Notes: generated from the sequence alone by a model not told the origin. Shown: positions 1 to 6,077, counted from the first letter of the stretch. The stretch: DNA of 8,200 nucleotides from an uncultured bacterium (GCA_903880655.1 CAIRQE010000092.1:1-8200), one strand, 5' to 3'. Numbers and translations: made by a program.

Positions 1-273
1 ACCTAAAGGATTGAATATTCTTCCTATAGTCTCAGGCCCAACTGGAATTTCAATTCCACGGTTCGTTCTAATTACTGGCATTTTTTTCTGAATATCTTTA
101 TTTGAACGAATATTAATGCAAACTGCTGTTGATTCATCCAAAAGACTGTCGACAAGGAGAGGACTTCTCTGTTTATTTTGCACAACCAGCACCTCACCTA
201 CATTTGGCATATTTGCATCAAATGTAACGTGCACAATAAGGTCTTTTACCGTTGAAATAAGGCCTGGGTTCAT
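1..273 (-). CDS. atpD: F1-type ATPase subunit beta, N-terminal 91 residues (3' end outside window)
   Basis: The start of the catalytic beta subunit. The frame is open to the left edge. The beta-barrel domain is visible: MNPGLISTVKDLIVHVTF, then VGEVLVV, and VIRTNRGIEIPVGPETIGRIFNPLG (67-91), which matches the family pattern 'T-G-x-x-I-x-V-P-V-G-x-x-T-L-G-R-I-x-N-V-x-G'. Walker A (GGAGVGKT), the catalytic Glu and the DELSEED region lie beyond the window, so catalytic competence cannot be judged here. The ATG overlaps the atpG stop as ATGA and is preceded by AAGGTGG. Following the alpha-gamma order, this is the expected place for beta, and atpC (epsilon) may follow outside the window. Confidence 0.95.
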   Translation of the reverse strand, partial: MNPGLISTVKDLIVHVTFDANMPNVGEVLVVQNKQRSPLLVDSLLDESTAVCINIRSNKDIQKKMPVIRTNRGIEIPVGPETIGRIFNPLG

Positions 274-1121
274 GATGCCACCTTCCTTAGTCCGTTAATC
301 ATTTCCTTTAAACGCTCGTCTTTTACGGCGCGACGAGATCGACTGTATGACGTCTTTAGTTCATCAACTGTATCATTTGATCGATTATGGGCTAGGGACA
401 TCGCCTGAAAACGACTCGCATATTGGGCCAACTTAGATTCAAGAATAACCTGGCTGAGTGCTATGTTTATCATTGATCGCTCAAGATGATCGACCACTGC
501 AAAACTACTTGGTTCAAAAATATATGTCGCTTCGTTTATAACGTCTCCGGTTGCCTTGGATTGCTTTCCTCTTTCTTCAACAGCAGCACTTAAATTAATT
601 CGCTTAACATCAAGAGTAGTTAAGGATAAATATTGTTGATAAAAAACATCCGTTGACCTATATTTCTGAACCTCTTGGATTATTGGAGATACATTAATAT
701 CGACGTCTTTAGTTGGTAGTTTAAAATATTTTATGAAACTAATTCCTCGTTGCGTAAGTTGCGTCGTACCATGTCGGCCAATAACTATTATGTCCACTTT
801 TTTAGGATCATAACTTTTAAGCATCCAATTAATAAGCCGCTGATCTATATCTCCACTGAATCCGCCTTCAGCAGTTATAGCTATGAATAATGTTTTGTTG
901 ATCTTTTCGATTTCAGCGATATGAGTACCAAGTTTGAAGGTTGACCCTGCTCTAATCTGAGTATACATATACCACAGTGTTTCAAAGAAGTTTTGACTCT
1001 GAACAACCTGATTCTTAATCTGAGCAATCCTCATACTTGCGATACCCTCAAAAACACTCGTTAGTTCTCCGAGCGTTTTCATGTTTTCGAGCTCCCAAGC
1101 AAGTTCTTGTGGCTTTTTCAT
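270..1121 (-). CDS. atpG: F1-type ATPase subunit gamma (central rotor shaft)
   Basis: A 283-aa protein of normal gamma length. Gamma forms the asymmetric coiled-coil shaft inside the alpha3beta3 head and couples its catalytic cycle to rotation. The N-terminal helix (9-40, with LENMKTLGELTSVFEGIASMRI) corresponds to the usual 'I-x-S-x-x-x-x-x-K-I-T-x-A-M' shaft helix but is divergent. The central Rossmann-like part contains LFIAITAEGGFSGDIDQ (78-94), matching the family SDRGLCGGFN region, and VDIIVIGRHG (109-118). The C-terminal shaft helix is the best conserved: YIFEPS (200-205), then LAQYASRFQAMSLAHNRSND and a basic RSRR stretch (231-264), equivalent to the family 'E-x-A-A-R-M-x-A-M-x-x-A-x-x-N-A'. 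An AGGGG stretch serves as a modest ribosome binding site. The ATGA overlaps with atpA upstream and atpD downstream point to coupled translation. Assignment is secure from sequence and synteny. Confidence 0.94.
   Translation of the reverse strand: MKKPQELAWELENMKTLGELTSVFEGIASMRIAQIKNQVVQSQNFFETLWYMYTQIRAGSTFKLGTHIAEIEKINKTLFIAITAEGGFSGDIDQRLINWMLKSYDPKKVDIIVIGRHGTTQLTQRGISFIKYFKLPTKDVDINVSPIIQEVQKYRSTDVFYQQYLSLTTLDVKRINLSAAVEERGKQSKATGDVINEATYIFEPSSFAVVDHLERSMINIALSQVILESKLAQYASRFQAMSLAHNRSNDTVDELKTSYSRSRRAVKDERLKEMINGLRKVAS
278..284 (-). promoter_or_regulatory. Ribosome binding site of atpD
   Basis: AAGGTGG within the last codons of atpG. The AGGTG core has a 5-nt spacer to the ATG at 273, which is part of an ATGA stop/start overlap. 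Confidence 0.6.
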
Positions 1122-2551
1122 TTTCTAGCCCCTGCTAACACTTTTTCTTTTAGTTGATTTTTTAAATCATCAAAATTTGAGCTCTTTTCGTCTTCCTTGA
1201 GTAGTTTTGCATAATCAGATACAAATGTCTTAAGTGCATTCATATCCACCGACTCTTTATCTGAAAGTTCTAATACTATTTCAAACATTAGTTGTTGCGC
1301 CGTTAGGCTGAACGATTCAGTTGGCTTCTGATTAAAAAGCTCTATGATTCTTTTGCCGAGCAATAAGTCTTTTTGACCCTCGAGGGCTAGTTCAGAACCA
1401 AATCGTGTGTATTCCGCTGATTGTCGATAAGCCGCCATAGCTTTAAGAATTTTAGCAGCAATAGCTTTTTGCCTTTTATTGTGACCAACCCCTCCAACAC
1501 GTGTAACCGAAAGGCCTGTATTAAGTCCTGGCCTATTACCTTCCCTGAAAATATTCAGATCTAAAATCCACTGTCCGTCAGTAATAGACATTATATTCGT
1601 AGGAAGATATGCCGTTATATCACCACCGCTAGCAAGCACTACTGGAAAGCAGGTCAAGGTTTTAGCATTCGTTGATAATCTTCCTGCTCGCTCTAGGAGG
1701 CTACTGTGGGCATAGAACATATCTCCAGGATATGAGTCCCGTCCAGGACTTTTCCCGCTTAACAAAGATATTTCCCGGTAGGCCATGGCATGTGTCGTAA
1801 GGTCATCGTAGATAATGACTGCATCCTGGCCTAGATTTATCCAAAAATATTCTGCGATAGTACAAGCTACGTAAGGCGCCAGATAACTTAATACTAAAGA
1901 ATCAAACATTGTGGAAACAATTACAATACTGTTTTTGAGCGCGCCGCTTTCACTTAGGCTAGTTAACAGGGCATCAACGTCTGCTTTACGTTTTCCAATA
2001 AGAACATAAATTACTACTTTATCGGTATTTTTTTGGTTTATAGCAATTTGTGTCATTATGGTCGATTTACCCGCTTTACTATCTCCAAGTATCGCCATTC
2101 GCTGCCCAGCGGCTACGGGGAATAAAGTATCAATAACTGTTACCCCTGTCTCCAGTTGATCAGACAATTGTTTACGTATATATAACGGCGGAGCTTCATT
2201 GAAAACAATCCCTGTTGTCTCGGAAGCTATTGGGCCCTTGCCGTCGAGCGGCGCACCAAGTACATTGACAACTCTTCCAATAAATTCTTTTCCAACCTTC
2301 GTGATTAAATCTTTATTCTGCTCGACTACCCCCATGCCTCCACTGAGTTCATGTTCACCTAGATGCAGTACGCTAACATAATCTTCATAGATATAATGAA
2401 CAAGTCCTTTTGAGCCGTCCTCAAACATTACTAAGGTATGTTGTGTTGTCGGTTGAAGACCACGAACTTTAATCATGAACTTATTTACACCAATCACTTC
2501 ACCAACTGGGTGCTTTGCTTCAACCAAACTTTGAAAATGTTTGTTATTCAC
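1118..2551 (-). CDS. atpA: F1-type ATPase subunit alpha, N-terminally short and divergent
   Basis: A 477-aa alpha subunit, the non-catalytic nucleotide-binding partner of beta in the F1 hexamer. Landmarks: GRVVNVLGAPLDGKGPI (92-108), P-loop GDSKAGKS (156-163), Walker B region VIIYDDL (D249/D250), SPGRDSYPGDMFYAHSSLLERAGR (268-291), AYLPTNIMSITDGQ (314-327), and the Arg finger R351 in SVTRVGG. RFGSEL (383-388) marks the C-terminal domain. Compared with the usual 500-515 residues it lacks about 20-25 at the N-terminus: it begins almost at the beta-barrel (VGEVIGVNKFMIKVRGL), without the helix that binds delta. The P-loop differs from the common alpha GDRQTGKT, with Ser-Lys-Ala replacing Arg-Gln-Thr, and the VGSAAQ after the Arg finger is VGGVGHNKRQ. 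It starts with GTG, 7 nt after AGGTG, and overlaps atpH by 8 bp and atpG by 4 bp (ATGA). Identity as alpha is firm; whether it serves ATP synthesis is not. Confidence 0.94.
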   Translation of the reverse strand: MNNKHFQSLVEAKHPVGEVIGVNKFMIKVRGLQPTTQHTLVMFEDGSKGLVHYIYEDYVSVLHLGEHELSGGMGVVEQNKDLITKVGKEFIGRVVNVLGAPLDGKGPIASETTGIVFNEAPPLYIRKQLSDQLETGVTVIDTLFPVAAGQRMAILGDSKAGKSTIMTQIAINQKNTDKVVIYVLIGKRKADVDALLTSLSESGALKNSIVIVSTMFDSLVLSYLAPYVACTIAEYFWINLGQDAVIIYDDLTTHAMAYREISLLSGKSPGRDSYPGDMFYAHSSLLERAGRLSTNAKTLTCFPVVLASGGDITAYLPTNIMSITDGQWILDLNIFREGNRPGLNTGLSVTRVGGVGHNKRQKAIAAKILKAMAAYRQSAEYTRFGSELALEGQKDLLLGKRIIELFNQKPTESFSLTAQQLMFEIVLELSDKESVDMNALKTFVSDYAKLLKEDEKSSNFDDLKNQLKEKVLAGARK

Positions 2552-3014
2552 CCCTTAGCACCTTTACGAGATCTTGCTGGCTGTTCTGAAGATGTTTTCG
2601 AAGTGAAAAATCATACTGCTTACTTTGAGTACGAAGCACTGCTCCAACAGAAATTGTAGGCTGCACACCAATATTTAGAAGTATCGTCGGATTGATTTCT
2701 TTTCGAAACCAAGCTACTAATTTTTGGGTAACCTCATCCGTTGGTTCTGTAGCAAAACTCATATGAAAAAGAATAACTTTTCTTAGTGCTTCATCAAGCT
2801 GTGCTATTAATTTCTTGGGAACATTTTTTTCATTTAGATTGATTTGATTAAGCTGCACTAAATCCCTTAATCCAGTGGATACTGCTAGGGGTGATTCACT
2901 GGTTGTTTTTCGAACATTATTTTGAACAACTGCGACCTCGTAGTCTCTGACTTCTCTTTGTATCCGAAGAACATCTTGTTTTGTTGCAATGGTCATCGGC
3001 ATCTTAAGATCCAT
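2544..3014 (-). CDS. atpH: F-type ATPase subunit delta-like protein (OSCP C-terminal domain)
   Basis: A 156-aa cytoplasmic protein between the b-like and alpha genes, the normal place of delta/OSCP, which joins the top of the F1 head to the peripheral stalk. The C-terminal 50 residues carry the delta signature: a hydrophobic strand (LLNIGVQP), small residues (SVGAVLRT), then YDFSLRKHL and a closing helix, equivalent to the family pattern 'GG-x-v-x-v-x-D-x-S-v-r-x-x-L'. The preceding 100 residues show no YAKALFELA-like start or other sign of the six-helix delta N-terminal domain, although predicted helices are present (for example LIAQLDEALRKVILFHM). The chosen start is the ATG at 3014, 9 nt after GGAGG; the upstream ATG at 3023 directly abuts that site. 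It overlaps atpF by 11 bp and atpA by 8 bp. Subunit identity is likely but rests on the C-terminus and synteny. Confidence 0.78.
   Translation of the reverse strand: MDLKMPMTIATKQDVLRIQREVRDYEVAVVQNNVRKTTSESPLAVSTGLRDLVQLNQINLNEKNVPKKLIAQLDEALRKVILFHMSFATEPTDEVTQKLVAWFRKEINPTILLNIGVQPTISVGAVLRTQSKQYDFSLRKHLQNSQQDLVKVLRGE
2559..2563 (-). promoter_or_regulatory. Ribosome binding site supporting the GTG start of atpA
   Basis: AGGTG with a 7-nt spacer to the GTG at 2551, inside the 3' end of atpH. It supports the short N-terminus of alpha rather than a start further upstream, which would run deep into atpH. Confidence 0.6.
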
Positions 3015-3627
3015 TCTTAACATCCTCCAAAATTGCCTTTTTATTTTCTTCTAAGTTCTGGAAGATATACTCAAGTTGATCAGTAAGATCAATTTCTCCA
3101 CCAATTGCATCAAGGATGTAATGGTTGAGAATGTCTGCCATATTTGTCTCAAAGCGATCAATTAGGCGCTGTTTTTCTTCTGCAGCTTGATCGTTCATTT
3201 GTTTTTCTAACTGAGCTCTTTGTTGATCGATCACTTCTTGGGTCTTTTTTATTGACTCCAGGGCAATATCGCGCGCACTTGTTATGGAAGCTTCATATTT
3301 TGAAAATTCATCCTTAAGAACCTTTTGGATTTCATCCTTCATAAAAGTATTGAGTTCATTGGTAGTCAGTCGAAGATCTTGCTGTAAAAACAACGCATTT
3401 TCATTTATAACTTTCTCAAAGTGAAGTCTGCCCCTATTTCTCAACTCTTCCCTGAAGGTATCATTAAAGACTTCCATTGATTTTTTTTCAGCAATAGAAG
3501 CAAGATCAGGAGTCGTTATTGGAGATACGGAGCTCGTTTTCTTACGGCGAGGCCAGAGCGAATATAATAAAATCAAAAGAACAGCAACACTCAGTCCTAT
3601 TCCGAATGCTGCCTGATACGAATTCAT
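3004..3627 (-). CDS. atpF: F-type ATPase subunit b-like protein (peripheral stalk)
   Basis: A 207-aa protein with one N-terminal membrane helix (about 6-25) followed by WPRRKK, which puts the rest in the cytoplasm. A long charged helical region follows (about 40-165, rich in Glu/Lys/Gln/Arg), suited to a coiled coil. This is the architecture of subunit b, which forms the peripheral stalk and holds the alpha3beta3 head against rotation. Assignment rests on architecture and on its place before the delta-like and alpha genes; sequence similarity to classical b is weak. It is longer than usual (about 155-170 aa). After the coiled coil there is a distinct C-terminal segment (about 160-203: NMADILNHYILDAIGG, then IDLTDQLEYI) that may dock to delta/alpha. 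G-rich GGGGGTGG lies 4 nt before the ATG. Its end overlaps the next gene by 11 bp. It could instead be a lineage-specific stalk protein not descended from b. Confidence 0.72.
   Translation of the reverse strand: MNSYQAAFGIGLSVAVLLILLYSLWPRRKKTSSVSPITTPDLASIAEKKSMEVFNDTFREELRNRGRLHFEKVINENALFLQQDLRLTTNELNTFMKDEIQKVLKDEFSKYEASITSARDIALESIKKTQEVIDQQRAQLEKQMNDQAAEEKQRLIDRFETNMADILNHYILDAIGGEIDLTDQLEYIFQNLEENKKAILEDVKNGS
3024..3028 (-). promoter_or_regulatory. Ribosome binding site deciding the atpH start
   Basis: GGAGG inside the end of atpF. The ATG at 3023 follows with no spacer and is therefore unlikely; the ATG at 3014 has a 9-nt spacer; the one at 3002 is 21 nt away. This selects MDLKMPM as the N-terminus. 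Confidence 0.65.
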
Positions 3628-3649
3628 TTATCCACCCCCAAATTTATCT

Positions 3650-4483
3650 TTAAAGCTTTAGTAGTAAGTATACGCCAAAAACACCGCTCAGAAAAACTAA
3701 TAAACTTACAATAACAACCTGCGTAAGACTTCTTGTTATTACTTTTTTACTTAAAGGATTTCTTCCGATTGAAATCATGCTACTGCGAACTCCTCCATAT
3801 ATAAGACTTCCAGATACAAAAGCAGTAATCGCAAGTACTAAAATACTTACATAAACTCTGACTGGTGAAACCATCTTACCTGCGACCAAATTACTGGCTC
3901 GGCTTAGAACGCTGGGAAGGCTATTATCTGTGACTATCAAAGGATTTTTTCCAATCGCTATATCTATTGTTACGTAACCGATGTGTAACGATGATGTCTG
4001 TCCGGTCGAATCTTTGACGGTCACTGTGCCGATCTGCTGTGCGCTATCAGTTGCATTGAATGCGCTGACTGACTTCCCAAGAACCAGTGGATCAGTTACT
4101 ATCGCTTTATCACCTATTCCTGAAACAGAAGAAAGTGCAACGTAATCACCTGGGTTAATATTTCCGTTTTGATCATTAACCATAACGCTTACTCTTCCAG
4201 AAGTGCTCACATACACATTAGTGCTGTTATTACCTACTAAAATTATTGAACTACTGGGATTTACGACAACTCCGTGAAGAAGATTGTACTGTCCTGAGTT
4301 AATAGGTTCAACTTTAGTCACATCTCTCGGATCAAGTCCAACAATCATTCCATTTTGTAATAAAGTATCTGACTTATATCCTTGAGTCACGCTCTGCGCT
4401 GATGCGACACAATTAAAAAGTAAAAAAACCGCTATAGCGGACTCGATAGTGAGTAATATTTTTTTTAAATTTAATTTAGGCAT
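3650..4483 (-). CDS. Exported membrane protein with beta-rich ectodomain and C-terminal subunit-c-like hairpin
   Basis: A 277-aa protein in the position where atpE (subunit c) would normally precede atpF; I cannot assign a named function. Residues 1-29 form a signal peptide (K-rich start, hydrophobic core, ASA before Q30). Residues 30 to about 205 are a Ser/Thr/Val/Gly-rich, probably all-beta extracytoplasmic domain with NGMIVGLDPRD, GVVVNP, STSGRVSVMV, NGNINPGDYV and LVLGKSV. This pattern recalls beta domains of the peptidase G2 type, but that is only a resemblance. Two membrane helices follow (about 209-231 and 253-275), joined by a positively charged loop with IGRNPLSKK (239-247). By the positive-inside rule the loop is cytoplasmic and both ends are outside, the same topology as subunit c, whose polar loop also carries R-(N/Q)-P. 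Neither helix has Asp or Glu, so the ion-binding carboxylate of c is absent. AGAGG lies 13 nt before the ATG. It ends 22 bp before the b-like gene, so the two are probably cotranscribed. Confidence 0.85.
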   Translation of the reverse strand: MPKLNLKKILLTIESAIAVFLLFNCVASAQSVTQGYKSDTLLQNGMIVGLDPRDVTKVEPINSGQYNLLHGVVVNPSSSIILVGNNSTNVYVSTSGRVSVMVNDQNGNINPGDYVALSSVSGIGDKAIVTDPLVLGKSVSAFNATDSAQQIGTVTVKDSTGQTSSLHIGYVTIDIAIGKNPLIVTDNSLPSVLSRASNLVAGKMVSPVRVYVSILVLAITAFVSGSLIYGGVRSSMISIGRNPLSKKVITRSLTQVVIVSLLVFLSGVFGVYLLLKL

Positions 4484-4508
4484 ATGAAGCGCAATACCTC
4501 TGGTAATA

Positions 4509-4514
4509 AGTATA
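4509..4514 (-). promoter_or_regulatory. Possible -10 element upstream of the ATPase cluster
   Basis: The 41-bp gap between the desulfurase and the 277-aa gene is the widest in the window. It contains TATACT on the minus strand, 25 nt before the start codon. No good -35 hexamer is found 16-18 bp upstream, so this is only a candidate promoter for the ATPase genes. Read-through from the desulfurase is equally possible. Confidence 0.22.
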
Positions 4515-4524
4515 ACGCTTTTGC

Positions 4525-5685
4525 TTATTTTTTAGGTATATTTTGAAGAATATTATCTACGAGAGTATGTATCGCTTTGAGCTCGGTATATTTACCGAGA
4601 GTTATCCTAATACTGCTTCTTGCTTGTTCATCATTTAGGCCGATAGCTTTAAGTACATGAGAGGGCTCGTCATTACTCGCATTACACGCCGAGCCTGAAG
4701 CAACCATAAAGCCTAATTCATCAAGCTCCATAAGTAAACGTTCGTTATCTATATCCTTAATAGTGATGTGAACATTATTTGCGATACGCTTTTTTTCCTT
4801 GGGGCCATTTAAGCTACACCCAGGTATTCGTTGCAAGAGCTCATGAATAAGTATGTTTCTGAGTTGCGTAACTCTATCGGCTTCTTGTTGGTAATTTCCT
4901 CGGACTTCTTTCCAGCTGGCACCAAATGCAACGATGGCGGATATATTTTCGGTACCACTTCGCAAATTCCATTCTTGGCCGCCACCTTGCAGCAGTGGTA
5001 TGAGAGCAATTCCTGTTTTTGTAAACAAAGCACCGCACTGCTTTGGGCCGTACATTTTTCCAGCATTAATACTCAATAGATCAACTCCTAACCTGGATAC
5101 CTGAAGGTCTAAATAATTAGTTGCCTGACAAGCGTCAGTGTGCAAATACAGCGGGTGGGTGTTTCCGTTTTGTTTGCGGATTTTTCTTTGTTCTTCAATA
5201 TATTTACTTATCTCATGGATCGGCTCAATTGTACCGATTTCATTATTTGCATACATAACACTAATTAATACCGTACTAGGCTTAACTACTTTTTTAATAG
5301 CCTCTAGAGAAACGAAACCGTTTTTATCAACCTGAATGATTGAATGGTCATATTTACTTGCTGGAGCCAGCACAGAATCATGCTCAATTGCCGATGCTAT
5401 CATGTGTGCATCAGGAAACTTTTGCATAATTCCATGGATCGCTAAATTATTAGCTTCAGTTCCTCCTGCAGTAAACACAATTTCAAGTGGCTTTGCACCA
5501 AGCCCTTTTGCGATTTCGTGACGAACGTCTTCAATTATGCGCCTATTTTTTTTAGCAGAAAGATAAAGCGCCGAGGCATTATAAAAATTATCATTCAGAT
5601 AAGGACGCATGGCTTCGGCTGCCGCAGGAAGCATCGGAGTAGCTGCAGCATAATCGAAATAACCGTATAATGCTTTATATATCAT
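4525..5685 (-). CDS. Cysteine desulfurase (NifS/IscS-like, PLP-dependent)
   Basis: A 386-aa fold-type I PLP enzyme that takes sulfur from L-cysteine, releasing alanine and forming an enzyme persulfide. The sulfur can go to tRNA thiolation or Fe-S assembly. Family landmarks are present: FDYAAATP near the N-terminus, TAGGTEANN (72-80) and H102 in EHDSV for the cofactor pocket, HTDACQA (D184, Q187), the Schiff-base lysine K210 in NAGKMYGPK, and RSGTEN (242-247). The sulfur-carrying cysteine is C334 in SGSACNASNDEPSHVL. The usual His before the catalytic Lys (SAHK/SGHK) is Gly209 here. A short insertion rich in Lys/Arg/Gln precedes the HTDA motif. No scaffold gene (iscU/sufU) or mnmA is adjacent, so the acceptor is unknown. 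In a CPR cell, tRNA 2-thiouridine synthesis is a reasonable guess. AGGA lies about 10 nt before the ATG. The subtype (IscS or NifS) cannot be settled here. Confidence 0.95.
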   Translation of the reverse strand: MIYKALYGYFDYAAATPMLPAAAEAMRPYLNDNFYNASALYLSAKKNRRIIEDVRHEIAKGLGAKPLEIVFTAGGTEANNLAIHGIMQKFPDAHMIASAIEHDSVLAPASKYDHSIIQVDKNGFVSLEAIKKVVKPSTVLISVMYANNEIGTIEPIHEISKYIEEQRKIRKQNGNTHPLYLHTDACQATNYLDLQVSRLGVDLLSINAGKMYGPKQCGALFTKTGIALIPLLQGGGQEWNLRSGTENISAIVAFGASWKEVRGNYQQEADRVTQLRNILIHELLQRIPGCSLNGPKEKKRIANNVHITIKDIDNERLLMELDELGFMVASGSACNASNDEPSHVLKAIGLNDEQARSSIRITLGKYTELKAIHTLVDNILQNIPKK

Positions 5686-5705
5686 TACAGGACTATCCTA
5701 ACAAT

Positions 5706-6077
5706 TTACACGGCTTGGTGATAGACGGAAGAAACAATTTTTTTGTAATAAATTTGAATTGCAGCTTTGAGATGACGAACTTCTGTGGGACTGAGAGCTT
5801 GGTAGCCTTTTCCGTCTTGAATTTTAACAATTCCATTTGGACGTACATCATATCGTGTATTCCTGACTTGTCGGGCGCCAGCATGATCAAGCCACTCTTC
5901 ATGCCAGACCCAGGTATGCTCATCAAGGCAGAAGAATTCTCGGCGATGGCCAGTTGGTACTTGGCCAAAAATAGATCCACCTAGAATTGCTTCACGACGA
6001 ATTAGATTTCGATATGCTTCAAGCCTCGTTTGAGTGAAGCTATTTGACTGAACTTGTGCAATTATTTTACGCAGCAT
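5706..6077 (-). CDS. Small hypothetical protein (123 aa) with aromatic-rich core motif
   Basis: Not recognised as a named family. The start chosen is the ATG at 6077, with AGGAG 7 nt upstream. A longer reading from 6179 would overlap the preceding gene by over 100 bp and has no comparable ribosome binding site. The protein has a helical, basic N-terminus (residues 1-32), then a compact region with GHRREFFCLDEHTWVWHEEW (43-62), followed by a probable beta segment (VRNTRYDVRPNGIVKIQDG, 71-89) and a C-terminal helix (about 96-118). The dense Trp/His/Glu/Cys cluster looks like a conserved structural or ligand-binding core, but I cannot assign a reaction. No signal peptide or membrane helix is visible. 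It overlaps the upstream 105-aa gene by 11 bp and lies 20 bp before the cysteine desulfurase. I suspect a lineage-conserved protein of Saccharibacteria, but this is inference. Confidence 0.8.
   Translation of the reverse strand: MLRKIIAQVQSNSFTQTRLEAYRNLIRREAILGGSIFGQVPTGHRREFFCLDEHTWVWHEEWLDHAGARQVRNTRYDVRPNGIVKIQDGKGYQALSPTEVRHLKAAIQIYYKKIVSSVYHQAV

Noticed and set aside
116..298. Plus-strand open frames throughout the window, including 2199-2381, 2438-2659, 4831-5079, 5138-5335, 5336-5521, 5670-5984, 6493-6720, 6982-7350, 7181-7471 and 7351-7797
   Set aside because: All lie opposite well-supported minus-strand genes. They have no family-like motifs, and their composition fits antisense shadows.
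270..1121. UGA recoding to glycine as in Absconditabacteria/Gracilibacteria
   Set aside because: TGA ends atpA and atpG exactly at ATGA overlaps with the next genes, so it works as a stop codon here.
4409..4420. Lipoprotein signal around Cys25 of the 277-aa protein
   Set aside because: The residues before Cys (LLFN) do not fit a lipobox, while ASA before Gln30 fits ordinary signal peptidase cleavage.
1..4483. Na+-translocating N-ATPase operon
   Set aside because: N-ATPase operons start with beta and epsilon and include atpQ and atpR, and they lack delta. The order and content here are different.
5689..5699. Small palindrome AGGACTATCCT covering the possible ribosome binding site of the desulfurase gene
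   Set aside because: A 4-bp stem with a 3-nt loop is too weak and too common to call a regulatory structure.
5693..5980. Minus-strand frame of 95 aa overlapping the 123-aa gene
   Set aside because: It lies in another frame of a gene with a better ribosome binding site and operon fit, and it shows no domain pattern. The similar 4809-5066 and 7548-7802 frames are rejected for the same reason.
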